This document shows, piece after piece, positions 23,635 to 36,900 of a stretch of 64,000 nucleotides of DNA; the first letter of the stretch is position 1, and every line of letters begins with the position of its first letter. Source of the DNA: Brasenia schreberi. Lineage: Eukaryota; Streptophyta; Magnoliopsida; Nymphaeales; Cabombaceae. The position numbers and the translations under genes were made by a program. Under the pieces are notes generated by a model. That model saw only the letters and a program-made list of their open reading frames with translations, was not told the DNA's origin and made no database searches. The stretch spans positions 3,469,501 through 3,533,500 of the forward strand of contig JAYKKT010000040.1 of NCBI GenBank assembly GCA_036023115.1, written 5' to 3'.

Positions 23635-24561
23635 ATATATGTATATATATGTGTATATATATATATATGTGTGTGTATATTATATCGAGTCGGATTAGAA
23701 CAACTCCTTGGTGTCTTTTTTGTATTGTTACCAATTTCGGGTGCATTTTGATATATTTTAATTTTTCTTTAAAAAAAAAACTAGTGACGTTGGTTTTACT
23801 TGCTTTTTGTTTTTTACAAGAGGAGGTCGAAGGCTAATACACACCACACATGCACCCTGTGGGAGTTGAACTCCCCACTAGCAGCAGCAGCGCTAGGGAG
23901 AGTTAAGACTCTGGGTGTCTTGCTCGTTTTGTTTTGTTATTATGGCTGCGTACTTGGTTTGAGCTGTTCATTTATGAGCTGCTCATAAATGGTCCTGCTT
24001 GGTGCCAGTTCTTCGAGAACCCCGTTTGCAAGTGCATTTGTCCTGAAATCGCTTCGTATTAAACTATCATTTTCGTATTATATCGTTGTCAAAACGGCAC
24101 ATCTATGGTGTGATATATCGTATGATATGAATATCATATGACAAACTATAGTATACCACGATTTGATTTATTTGCTGTTGAAAAAGTTTGAGTTGTGCGT
24201 TTAGAGTGATTTCCTATTAAATCATATATATATATACGTACATACAAGTTATCCGGATACGGTATTTATGACATGGTATGGACTCTGGGAAAAGCACAAA
24301 ACGAGAAAGTGTGCAAAAGTCAAGCTTCATAAATGCGTATCTCCACCTACGCGAAGTATTTATGGGGAACTCCAGTAAAATCTCCTCACATGGCACATGG
24401 CATGACGTAACATTTCTTCCCTTAATTCAGAGAGAGAGAGAGAGAGATTTTCAATGAATCATTTTATTAAGTATAGAAAATAATAAAAAATATCGCTACA
24501 TAATTGGGACCAAATAACCACCGACGCGTCGGGACAAATCGGACGGTAGTAGGTAGCAGAG
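22941..24561. other. Non-coding with microsatellites and a SINE
   Basis: Contains an (AT)n/(GT)n tract at 23588-23690, a SINE at 23807-23915 and a short (AG)n run at 24430-24447. No gene recognised. Confidence 0.4.
23807..23915 (-). mobile_element. tRNA-derived SINE, copy 2
   Basis: On the minus strand: GTGGGGAGTTCAACTCCCA (box-B type, GAGTTCAACTC), then CAGGGTGCATGTGTGG, then CCTTCGACCTCCTCTTGTAAAAAA. It matches the order and much of the sequence of the copy at 56827. It probably extends a little further on the 5' side (AGAGTCTTAACTCTCCCTAGC). Confidence 0.65.
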
Positions 24562-25733
24562 TCAACGGCAGATATCCGACGGTGGCGGTGCATCCCAAAG
24601 CTTCGACCGTCTCCGCATGGACTCGAAATCCTCGACGCACTGCGACTCATTCATCCCCAAGACCCGGCGCCTCCCGGCAACGAGTCTCTCGCCGGCGACC
24701 CGATCGAATTCCTTCTCCCACCCTTTCCCCCACGGGCCGCTCGCGTCGCAAAGCTCCATCTTCCCTCCGGCCGCATCCGTCCAGCTCCAACCCCGGTCCA
24801 GATTACCGATGACGTTCGATGCGCACGCCCCCTGGCACACGGGCTTACACGGCCGGAATGAAGCTATCCGGAGAGATCGGAGTCGACCAGTAGCCGTCCA
24901 CTCGAGTCCGAACGATCCAACCGTACTCGAACCTGTGCTTTTCCTGATGCTTCCGGACCATCGTCAAGCAACCTTCCACTAAGTTGAAGTATTGTGGCAG
25001 GCCCTAGCAAATCGGAACGATTCAAATCGCATCGGAGTCGATTTACCAAGCAATGGAACCCGGTCAAAGAGCCGGTTCAGAAAACCGAATCGAGTCACTG
25101 AAGCTCCAATTGAAACTCACTAGCGTCGCTCTCAGGCTAACCAGCGAAAGGAGTTAACGCGGATGGCGAGAAAATGCCGGAAGTACCCTTCTTGGATAAG
25201 GGTCAACAGGAGACGCGACGTAACACGAAAGCGAAAAGCGTTTTACCTGCAAGCCATTTGGCGAGTTGCTGGAGGTAAGGACGAGGCTCTGAAACCGAGT
25301 CTCAGGTATGTGTTCCGGGTTGAAGATCCGAAAAGCGGCGATTCGGCGGGCGTCCCTGAGGAGGGGGAGCTTGTAGGCGTCGGAGTCGATTGGGGAATGG
25401 AGGAAGAGGTCGGAACGGTTGAAGACGTTCACAACCCGATCCAGTAGCGAAGGACCCGTGAGCTCGAATCGTCTCGCACCGCCGACCAGACAGATCGCAA
25501 CCCGAGGCGCGTCCAATTCCGCCCTCCTCTTCCCCCAATCTACCGCCGGAACACTACCCCTCTTCCTACCGGAAACCCCCCCCAGCTTCCGGCGACAGCG
25601 GGTTGTAGAAGGAAAGAGAAAGGGAACCGTGAGGGTTTCAGAATCGGATGAGAACGAAGAGGAGGAAAGAGAGAGAGCTCGCGATGAGCAAAATGTTGCG
25701 GCGGTTCATGTCCGTGACCGTCCATTTCCACAT
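24562..25733 (-). pseudogene. DUF7796-type (plant, glycosyltransferase-like) gene, broken by frameshift and internal deletion
   Basis: Membrane-anchored plant family that I recall as DUF7796 (name from memory; function unknown). The ATG at 25733 starts [20 protein letters not shown], a signal anchor, but a TGA at 25638-25640 follows and the reading continues only one frame over. That frame (to 25247) contains [38 protein letters not shown] and [11 protein letters not shown] clean intron (donor CAG|GTAAAA after 25247; acceptor CTAG at 25005-25004) joins in phase to GLPQYFNLVEGCLTM and FEYGWIVRTRVDGYW (25003 to about 24855). At FIP, a large deletion (on the order of 100 residues by family comparison) and a frame change jump to CKPVCQGACASNV. 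The C-terminus FDRVAGERL...MRRRSKLW...DICR is intact to the stop at 24562. Confidence 0.85.
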
Positions 25734-25827
25734 CGTAGCGGTCGGAATGGGTGTCAGTCAATGGGTGATTTCACTGCGATCTCTTTCTCCGCCGCCTTCC
25801 CCTCGTCGATTCAGCTTCTCCTTCCAT

Positions 25828-25865
<38 letters not shown>

Positions 25866-27725
25866 GGCTTAAGCAGACGACGACGAACACCGACGGCGTT
25901 TATTAATACGGAAAACGTAAACCAAACTTTTCCACGAAAGACAAAGTGCCCTTGTATTCTCTTGCAAGATTGGGTTCCGACCCGATCAGGTACATATCGA
26001 GGCGTACTTTAGCTTTCGTGTCCCAGGGATACGACACGAAATAGCACTTACCGGTGGATCTACGTCCGTGTCAAACTGGGTTTCTTAATGGCCTCGTCCG
26101 TGTAGAGTCATGAGTTTATTGGATGGTTTATGCTTTTGATCACCCAATGGGCTTGAATCCTTGATAATGCTTGATACGATACCAATCGTGTCCCACTGGA
26201 CACGACCCAGAATAGCAAGGGGGGCAGTTACCAAACTGGGTCCAGCATGGCCTTGTTGATGGGTTTGTGCTTTTGACAAACCAGTTGGTACTTGTAGTAA
26301 AATGCCGGTGTGGTTAGAACAAGAGGAAAACAATCACCGGGGGAGGCGGGGGGAGGGGAGATTGAAAGGAAGACGAGAAGAGAAATTGTCCACAAATAGG
26401 ACTTAGTTGAACGTTTTTCCTGGATCCAAATCTAAAAGTGTACTTTCTTTCACTAAGTTCTGGATTTGTATCGGACCCATTTTCTAGTCGATGTTTCAAC
26501 GTATTACTCTATAAGGAAGGAGAGTTGACAGCGGAAATAATGAAGACGAGTTCATTATTTGGACATCTGCATGTCAAGAGCTTCTTCGCACAAGCCTAGC
26601 CACTCCGCACGTGATCCACGCAGCACATCGACTCAGATTTGGAGCTACCATTTTTTATAAGGATTTAATTTGGTTTAGAATCATTTGTGTTGTAGTTCAA
26701 GTACTGCATTGATTCAATTTATGTAAGATCTAAATTAGTATCATTGTCTCATTTGTAGTGTCCTTGTCAAGTTTCTCTTGACGATTAGTGTCATTCGCCG
26801 TATCAGTGTGACAAGCCTTTTATACATGTGGCCCTAATCTAGATAATGTTGTTGAGAATATGCTACTATTAAAATTAAGAGAATTCATCCATTTTTCATT
26901 AAGTTGAGAGAGGAGAACCAGCCGTGGTAAGGAAGAAACGAAAAGGAACGGGAAAGACTCACCGTCACCATCGCCGTGATCAGCTGACTTGCTTGACTTG
27001 CAGATTGCTGCCGGCGATCGATCACCAATTGATTTCTAACAGAGCAACTTTTTATTAATTTTGTTGCACTCATTGTCTTATTGAAATTTTTTTCTAGACT
27101 GTCTCATGGTGTTTACTTGGTATTTTACTTAAAGGTTATCACCACCTTTATTATATTATTTATTATTGCATGCATTTTGGGTCACCTTGGCCATTGATTA
27201 CTTGGATCTGTTTTTAGTAATATGGAAATACTTTTAAATATAAAAGTAGGTAAAAAAAATTAAAAAGAAAAAGAGAAACGCGTTGGTATTACTTGCTCTT
27301 ATTCATGCACCTTTAAGAGACACGCAGAACCTTTCCATATCTGATTGCAAAGTACCTCCAAGTCGGGTTTTCTTCTTCCATACATGTTTTAACCCTAATT
27401 ACAAATCCCTTTTAAATACTTGTTAAAACTAAGCCGCGTTGATGAGCTGAACCCTACTCAAGTTGATTCAGAAAAAACAATTTATTAACTGAATCCACAG
27501 TTAGACATTGAGGGGAATCCTCGATGATTTCTTCCACGATGGTGGATCCTCGACGAACCCTAATTAAGCCAGTTCGTTCTGGACAAGTTCCAAAGATTAG
27601 TACGAGATAGTTAGTTACGTGGAGAAGCAATAAGCACAATGTATAATTATGGCTATTATACATGATGAGCAACAAAACTCACATATTCATGAATTTACAT
27701 AAAACTGGTGCATCTAAGAAAGCCT
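25734..27725. other. Intergenic between the DUF7796 pseudogene and HCF244
   Basis: Begins with the former 5' leader of the pseudogene, including a (GA)n tract at 25829-25862. The rest shows no gene. The right end (about 27500-27725) lies directly 3' of the HCF244 stop and should hold its 3' UTR. Confidence 0.45.
25829..25862. repeat. (GA)n microsatellite in the former 5' leader of the DUF7796 pseudogene
   Basis: About 32 bases of GA dinucleotides. GA/CT tracts are common in plant 5' leaders. Confidence 0.95.
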
Positions 27726-27902
27726 TCAAAAATAAATGTCTGTTTGTTTTGATTGTGCTTTGAGGTCCTTTAATTTTTTCAATATGTTAGCGAAGTACTC
27801 CTGCAGATATTTCTCTAGTGAGATGATATCCTTTTGATCCACCCCCAGAAGACTATAAGTCTCATTCATTGAAGCCGAGAAAACCGTGTCGCTTGAAAGA
27901 AC
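27726..27902 (-). CDS. HCF244: HCF244 exon 8 (C-terminus)
   Basis: 58 codons plus stop: [20 protein letters not shown] through [12 protein letters not shown]. Acceptor TTTCCAG|GTT. Confidence 0.93.
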   Translation of the reverse strand, partial: VLSSDTVFSASMNETYSLLGVDQKDIISLEKYLQEYFANILKKLKDLKAQSKQTDIYF

Positions 27903-30900
27903 CTGGAAACACAATGCACATTATAGTTAAATCTCCTCAGTGATGCAATTCCAGTTCTTTTCCTCGTAAGTAGCAGGCTTCAGGGGGAAAAAAAGATGTA
28001 CTGATTATAAAGATACAATCTATCATTCTATACCTGCCAAATCTTATATCAAAATAATTTTCTAATAGAGACCTAGTTTTACGAAGCGATCCATGCAAAG
28101 CCAGCCTCATGACCATCCATCAGGGCATTTCTCGAGAGGCCCATTAGGTAATGTCATGATGGATGGTCATGAGATAGGCCACGCATGCATCTACCCTTCG
28201 TCCTCTTTCTACTATTCATGAGACCAGTCTGCATAATCACGATTGCATGATAAGACTGATAAATCACAATCAGAAAAGGCAATGAAAATGGACTCAAGGA
28301 CCATACTGCAAATGCATATTGCCTCAATATCCGTTGGAACATATAATTTGCTGCATCTTTCACTGTGAAATACAAAGAAACACAAAGCAGCGCCAATACC
28401 TCAGAAAATGCCAATCTGTCAGCAACATCATTCGTCCATTGGAAAAACCGAGTTATTTGTCGAGTTAGTTTCAAAATTGAAACAGGAACCGTGGTTACAT
28501 TGGCATCTTGTCCAGCAAGTCTCTCACATAGAGTTATGACCTAAACAGAGAGCCTTTTTAGTTCAAATACATGCAACATCCACTCTTGCCAAATTCCAAA
28601 GTACATCCAGCAGATATATGGTCCATAATTAAACAATATTAAGATTTTGAAAGGACAAGATAATTGAAACGAAGGTTGATCACAAAAGAATATGGATAAA
28701 TAACAGAGTGGAAGTCTTATATCCAACGAGAAGCAAAAGCATTCTGAAGAATATGTGCAATAAAAGATAAGAAACATAAAAATGGATAAAGAGCATCAAT
28801 GATAGAAAAGACTATTTTGAACGGGGAATAACCAATGAGATTGGAACATCTGAGAACAAGCTGAGGCATCTTAATGAACTTCTAGAAGAACTTATGTCAG
28901 CAGAAGAGATCCGACATCAAAGATTACAGACAAAAAGTGACACAATTACACCTGTTTATACAGCGGATGTATTGATCCACTGGTTAATGTTTAAGTACAG
29001 CCCCACTGGTCCTTCTTCACCCTTCATCCATGCACAGTGGCATGTTAACAACATCGTCTCCAAGTGAAACTGGATTCACAATGTTGGGTTGCCTAAACAA
29101 CAGATATTTGGGTTCGGTACTTTGTCTAGTGCATAACATTGGCAATCAAAAACAGAGGGAAAAAGTATTACTGCCAACAAAACAATATCCACAAATGACT
29201 TAAAGAGGCCAATCAAACCTAAGCATTTGAGTTACTTTAAGCTTAACACATAATTTTGAGGATGTTTACTATTCAAGCATAAAACATATTTCAATGCTGG
29301 CAAGAGGAAAATCATGGCAAAGGAAGGCAGACCGTTATAAGGTTAGGAGCTGGATTTTCTATGTTTGTGCAGCAGTGATTGGGCTTGTCAGAAATATTAA
29401 CTCCACTAGTTCACGGCTCAACAAGACAAGGGTCTAGAGAATGGCTGACAGAAAAAAGAAACAATAATGAATTTCATCACTATTTACAAGATTCCCCTTC
29501 CTTTAGGAATATTACATGGAAGGGTATAAGATTTTGATTGTATAGGTAGTTACATGAAGCTATCCAGAACACTACTTTTAGACAGAGCAAAGTGATAAGG
29601 GTAGAACTCATGAGCTGTTGTCTCATGATTGCAAAACTAAATGCCACAGTTCAGACACATATGGATCTTTCAAGCTCCAATATTCAAGTAGAAAACAAGT
29701 GCTAATGTGGAATTTATACCTCCTGGGTTGTCCATGCACGTGGGCCAGCAAAAGTCAGAACCTTTTTATCAAGTTTTGGATTGCGTAAAGCTATAAATGT
29801 AAGTCGAGCTATATCCTGCAAATAGAACTTATCTTTTAGCTAATATGAATCAAAGTCCAAATGACTAACCTCTTAAGCTGTTTCCTATTCAATTGAATTA
29901 AATATTAAACAGCATATCAAATATTTAGCTTGAGCTTTTAAAAGGAAAAAATAATAATCCATTCCAAGAAGAGATATAGGACACATCATGGACATAACAC
30001 ATGGACCTGCGTATCCATATATGCAATTCTTGTTGGTGCATCAGTTCCCCACACAGATTTCTGTTCCAATATCGGTACTGCATATTGTCCAATCAAACCC
30101 TGCAGAGAACGAAATCCTTATTGTTAGAAGACGTGAAGAATGCCCACAACACGCAGCATTGCAGTAGTTATTTTATGTAGTTTATATTTCCTGCTTTACT
30201 TTCTTAAGTGTTTGTTTTTAAAGGTAACTGAAAATTAGTTTCATTAATGGCACTTAGGTAATTCTTATTAGTGTAATGCTGATATTTAAAGGAGAAACCC
30301 TATCAGCATCATTATGATTTCTTGTAAAGAAAAAGAAGAAAGAGAGAGAGGGTGAGGGTGAGGCAGCTTATGTAACTTCCGATAACCACTCCAATTCCAT
30401 CTTCAATTTCTGATCTCTTGTTGCCTTGATTGCTTATTGATTATGACATGATATCAGAGCCTTAAAGACTAATTTCACCGAGTCATGCTCATCGAGTGCA
30501 GCAGCAAAGAAGGAAATAGTGAGCAGTTGATCGTCATAAAATTCTACAAGTAAACCTAATTTTCTTCCAGTTATTTCAGAAATCATGGATAGGAGGCTGA
30601 AAGAAGAAGCATTAAAACCTTCCAAGTAACAAATATTTGATTAGATGTGCGCAATTACAGGGAATAGACAAGATCTATAGAGCTTGTCCTAAAATCTAGA
30701 GGAAAACTAGGTTACATAAATCAAAACCATATCTACCCTAGTGAAGACAGTAAAGATTATGAATGATGGACAAAGGAAGATGTCTTTATGAGTTCTTGGT
30801 TGATTCAATTGATGACTTCAATAATAAGTAAAACGTTTATGTATATGGAGAAGATTGCAAAAATATGAGCAGCCGTAGAAGAAGCTTATTCCAGACAAAG

Positions 30901-33900
30901 AAACATAGCAAAAGAATATGACATTCTCGAGAAAATATGAAAAATATCATCAAAGAGACATTGGTGAGTGAATACTATGGAGAATTGTGTGGATTGTGGA
31001 ATGAACAAATATATGTTGTAGAAAACAAGTGCAATCATTGCGTGAAAGAACAAACAATTGATAATGAAGTCAAGAAGGTGTTCGATCTCTTTTGGAGAAT
31101 AGCTCCTGAATATGAGCAGATTAAACTCAATATTCTGAGTAAGGAGGAATTGTGATCAGTTGGAACTGTATACTCTCTTCTATTAAGAGAAGAAGATAGG
31201 AGACATCTCGAGAAAGGGGATACAACTCAAATAGAAAAGATGACAGGACAAAATTTTCAGTGAGGAAGAAACTCTACTAGAGAGAGAGGGGCTGACCATT
31301 TTCAAAACCATGAAGACAAAAGTAAGTTACAATGCTCGCATTGTGGAAAAAGAAGGCACACTCATCATGAATAATACTGGAAAATCATATGTAGACCAAC
31401 TGATTATAAGGACATCGAAAACCATGTGGTAGCAAACATAAAGAAGCAAGCGAACTCTTCTTCCCTGGTAAAATGATAGACTTAAAAAGGAAACTCGCTG
31501 AATTTTAGTCAAGACTGCATGAACGGCTATCCACCTCTACTCAGAAAAGCGAAATAAATGTTCCTACCTCTTATAGTATCAATGATAACTCCTTTCTTAC
31601 TGAATCTATTTTTTAGGTAATTGATTTTGGTACTATCGATCACATGGTAGGTGATAAAAATCAATTTATGAAGTATGAAACTACATCTATACCATAATAT
31701 GTTAAACTTGTAGATCGTTCCCTAGTTCCTATGAAAGGAAAGGGAGTAATTCAAGCCGAGAATTCCAGACTAAATTCTGTGATATACATTCCTAAATTTC
31801 CAATCAATTTATTATCAGTCAGCTCCTTGACCTGAGACCTAAATTGTTCAATAACTTTCTCTCCTACTTGATGTATTTTTCAAGATTTGAGGATGAAAAA
31901 AATCTTTGGTCATGGTGAACTAAGGAATGAGCTATATTTCCATCTTTCCTATTGTTCATAAACTCACTGAAACTCAATTTAGTTGTTCAATTAAAATCCT
32001 TGGATCTGCTAATTGTGGTGAGTTTATCAACACTCATTTGAGGACTTACCTCCAATCGCATGGTATTTTACACAAACATTCAGTGTCTATACTCCTCAGA
32101 TGAATGAAGTTGCTGAAAAGAAAAATAGACATAAACTATAGGTGGTGAGGACCCTACTTCTAGAGCACAATGTCCCTAAATTCTTATAGCCCAAAGTAGT
32201 ACTCACAGTTGATCATCTTATTAATAGACTAACCTCAGTTGTTATATATGGTTGATCTCCCTTTTAAGTGATTACACCTGAAGATAAACCATTTCACATT
32301 ATACCTCGTATATTTGGGTGCCTATACTTTGTACATGTACATGATCATTTCTGAGATAAGCTGGAACTACAGGCTATTAGATGTGTTTTTCTTTGTTACT
32401 CAAGTGAGAAAAAGGGTTATGTGTGTTATGATCATAAAAAGCATAAAAGGTACGTGTCAATGAATGTAACATTTTTTGAAACTACTCCCTATTTCCAAAG
32501 TAAGAATGAGTCATCTAGCTTTACCATTGAAGAACAACTTCTGCCAATAAACGTCCCTGAAGTTGAGAGAGTGGAAGTGAAAGAGAATGGGGAAGAAGAA
32601 GAATTAATGAAAGAGAAAGTGCTCAAAGTGTATACAAAAGGGAAGAGAAAGATAGTGATGCCCAATCCTTTGGACTCCATGGACCAAGGGGGAGATCCTT
32701 TCTCAGATAACTATGGAAGAACAGTATGAAGATGAGTTGGACATTCCTATTGCGTTGAGAAAAGGTAAAAGGTTATGCAGTAAATATCCTATTTCTAAAT
32801 TCTTGTCATATGATTAACTATCTTCAAACTATCATAATTTTATATTGAATGCTAAAAGTTATCAAATTCCTAAGAACTTCTTGGAAGTGTCGAGATATAC
32901 ATACTGGGTAGATGCAATGAAATAAGAATTACAGGTTCTAGAGAAGAGCAAGACATGAGTTGTCACGACTTACCAATAGGAAAAAAGATAGTCAATTGCA
33001 AGTGGGTGTATACCATCAAATTTAAGGTAGATGGGACCTTAGAGAGGTATAAGGTCATACTAGTGGCTCGTGGGTACAACCAATCCTATGAAATTGACTA
33101 TTAAGAGACTTTTACACCAGTGTCTAAACTTACATCCATACGAGTCATAATCAGTATTGATGCGTAAAGAAGTTGGATGATGTGGCAACTCGATGTGAAG
33201 AAAGCATTCAGGGGGAGCTTAAGGAGGAAATATATATAGAATTACCACCTGGTTACCAAAATCCAGAAAATAAAGTTTACAAACTAAAAACGGCAATTTA
33301 TGGACTGAAACAATCACCTTAGGCATGGTTTAAAAAATTCAACAAGAGTATTATTGATTTGGGTTACAAAAAGAGTGAGTGACCACACTTTATTCATTAA
33401 AAGAGGAGAAAAACTAAAATTGTTACTTGTTGATGATATAATAGTGATAGAAGATAACATTGAGGAAATAAAAAGATTAAATCTTGAACTACATCGGTTG
33501 TTTGACATTAAGGACCTTGGCAAGCTACATTACTTTCTTGGCATCGAAGTAGCGTATTCAAGTACCGATAGCTTTTTGAGTTAAAGAAAATATACATTAC
33601 ATTTACTGCAAGAAACTAAGACGCATGAATATAAGCCGATTTACACACCTATGGATGTAAATAAGAAGTTACAAGTTGATGATGGAGGAGATACAGTTGA
33701 TGCAATTAGATACCACCAATTAGTTAGTAAATTGATACACCTAACAATTACACGTCTTGATATCGCCTATGTAGTGGGCATTGTAAGTAGATTTATGCAA
33801 GCTCCCTCTAAGAATCATATGGATGCTTAATTTCATATTCTCAGATATCTAAAGAGTACACTTGGATATGGAATAACGTATAAGGCAAATGGATGCTCTA

Positions 33901-36900
33901 AAATTGAAATCTACAAATTGGTAAGGTTCTAGAGATGATATAAAATCCACTTCAAGATGTGTGACTTTAGTGAGAGACAACGTTGTCTCTTGGAAAAGCA
34001 AGAAACAATCAGCTATGGCAAGATCTACAGCTGAAGTTGAATACGCCGAAGCTAAATACAGGGTCATTGCTTCTGACATATGTGAAGGTAAGTGGTTGCA
34101 GCCATTATTTATGGAAATTGGATACCCCGTGAAAGACTCTATTTTAATATATTGTGATAGCAAGGCAGCAATAAGATTGCCTCTAATCCAGTATATCATA
34201 AGAGAACAAAACACGTTTAAATTTATTGCCATTTTATTAAAGACAGTGTAAACACATCATAATTCAAGCTTGAACATGTGAGGTCTGAAGATCAATGTTA
34301 TGACATGCTGACTAAAGCTCTTAAGAGAAATTTATTGCTTATGTGGTAAATTGAGTATAACATCAATATTTAACTCAACTTGAGAGGGAGTGTTAGAAGA
34401 CGTGAAGAATGCCCACAACACGCGACACTGAAGTAGTTATTTTTTGTAGTTTATATTTTCTACTTTACTTTCTTAAGTGTTTGTCTTTAAAGGTAGCTAT
34501 AAATTAGTTTCCCTAATGGCACTTAGGTAATTCTCATTATTGTAATGCTGGTATTTAAAAGGGAGAAACCCTACCAGCATCATTATGATTTCATGTAAAG
34601 AAAAAGAAGAAAGAGAGAGAGAGAAGGTGCGGCAGCTTAAGTGACTGCCAATAACCACTCCAATTCCATCTTCAAATTTCCGATCTCTTGTTGCCTTGAT
34701 TGCTAACCACTCCAATTCCATCTTCAATTTTCTGATCTCTTGTTGCCTTGATTGGTTGTCGATTCTGACACTTATTGCTAAAGAAGAACAAGGTCTTGCA
34801 TCATTTTTGGAGTTCAAATCCCTCTCTTCTTGAGCAAAGGAAAACAAATTTCATCTAGTATGCAAGTATAGAATAGAAGTGACATGAAAGGAGGCATCAA
34901 ACTGAGCAAAAAGAAAGAACGAATAAGGATTTTGCAGAAAATGATGTGGTTCGATGATACATATCATCACTAGGTACATATGTGCATGTGTTTAATATTT
35001 GGGGGGCAGGGGGGGGGGGGGGGGGGGTATGTGTTTGTGTGCAAGTACATAGACACAATTGTATGCATGCATATACGTAATAGTAGCATGTAGTCAAACA
35101 TCTTGAACCTAAAATAAAGATAAAAAAGTGCAAGCATGTTTTCCAAATGAAGGGTGATGACAAATTGGGTGACAAGGTATTCCCACTTCATAGTATTTTT
35201 TCTAGGTCAAAAATTCCAAAAAACATTGCTCAATTCAACATAAACAGATTATCAAAAATCAGTTTCTTAATCTGATATATTCAACTTAATGATGTAAACA
35301 TGCTGGATATAATTTCACACTACCTGCATAAATCCACATAACCGGATTGTGCTATAATTTAGACCCGAGTCTTGAAGATATCTCTCTGTACAATACTTTA
35401 TCTCCATTAAAGGAACTTCTGGGTGCTTGTCGCAGTTGTGAATTGAGAAAAAAACGTACTTTTGTATTCCCATAGCCTTTGCACACTGGATCAGAGCAAC
35501 TTTTCCTTCCCAATCCACCTAAATACAAGAACATGAGAGAAAAGTAAATCCAATCGCAGATCTCTACCCTAAACCAGAATGCATCGATACTAACTTTCTT
35601 TCCTTACAACACATGCCCGGACTTTGTGCATTGCTTTCGTATCTTAGTGAGACCACCATATGGTACAACACCCATAAAGCAGAAGAAATAGATCCCCTTC
35701 TTGCATAAGTATGCAACCCATCCTCGTTAAGATAAAATTTACTGATTTGTTCATTTTAATTACTTTTACCAAGTTTAAAGTGGACGCTTATAAAACATGC
35801 TATCTGCACTTAATATATTGTGAATTAAATCATCCTGCAAAACACAGTTTGCAAATGGCTCTTACTTGATCAGGTTCAGACAATGTAGTGATGTTTGATG
35901 TGCCTCCTACTTATCTTTTACCAGTTCTAAGCAGTGACTACACAGGGCAATAAAGAACCCGGCATGTACTCCAACATACATATACATATCCATACAAAGA
36001 TACATACACACATACATATTTACATACATATATATTATGTATATGTGTATAGAGACAGACAGAAAGCCAATCAAATTAGATGCAAACGTTTTCTTTTCCG
36101 TCCCTTTGCTGGCATACTGAATCTTCAATACAAACAAAAAAGTGACTGCTTTCTTTGCTAAATAACCCTTTCAACAACGGAAAATAAATGACAAGATACT
36201 TTTGCATTTAAGTATGCACAAACAGGTGGACCTTCAGCTTCGACAATTAGTGGTCAAGATATAATCACTTCTATGATAGATTAGAAAGAAATATGGTCTT
36301 TAACAGATCACAAAAACAAAATAGAATAGCAAAAAGAAGTGCAACTCAAAAACCCAAAGGAAAACTTGAAAATCTAGGTTCCCAGATCAAGTGAAAGTAA
36401 ACAACTTTGAAGTAATTTTAGAATGATTTAGCAAAGGAAGTAGTTAATCTACCAAATCCTTTAAAAAAACAACTAAAAACATCAGAAACAAGTTTGCTGC
36501 TGATGGCGACCTAGAAACATGTTAGTGGCTCAACCTTTTATCAGCTAAAATTTTAGATTAGAAAGCAAAGGTGACAGTTCAAGGAAGCTTCAAATGTCCA
36601 TTCTCATTTTGTTTTAATAGCCATGATTCTCTCAAAGTTTTCCTGAAGAAAAAAGTACATTGGTTTCTAATTTGGGCATATGGATACTGGATTTTGACCT
36701 GTCGTAAAAGGATAAACCCAGAAAGACACTTCCCTAGCGTGCTATAGCGGCTGCTATTGTGTTATAGTGTTTTAGTGGTATGTAAAACGCTATAGCGGGT
36801 GACCCGCCAGGGCCACTATAGCGCCGCTAACGTTCCTATTTGGTCATGTCGATTGGATCAACCCAACCCAACCCAACTTACTTAAATAGGGTTAAAAGCG

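Larger units (their letters stand above)
30122..34770 (+). mobile_element. Copia-type LTR retrotransposon A (in HCF244 intron 4)
   Basis: 4.65 kb, antisense to HCF244. The 5' LTR is 30122-30448 and the 3' LTR 34391-34770, both TG...CA, flanked by the 5-bp duplication CTTAT (30117-30121 and 34771-34775). The primer-binding site TGATATCAGAGCC starts at 30449 and a polypurine tract TTGAGAGGGAG precedes 34391. The internal order gag, protease, integrase, RT, RNase H is that of Copia. Frames are broken by stops, so it is not autonomous now. The 3' LTR holds a 52-bp tandem duplication (34653-34704, 34705-34756) absent from the 5' LTR. The LTRs differ at many sites, so this is not a fresh insertion. 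Confidence 0.95.

Noticed and set aside
24504..25872. Several long plus-strand open frames
   Set aside because: They are shadows of the GC-rich minus-strand DUF7796 pseudogene, which has clear family motifs in the other orientation.
33354..33584. RT-like open frame in HCF244 intron 4 as an independent gene
   Set aside because: It is part of the degenerate Copia A pol between that element's LTRs.
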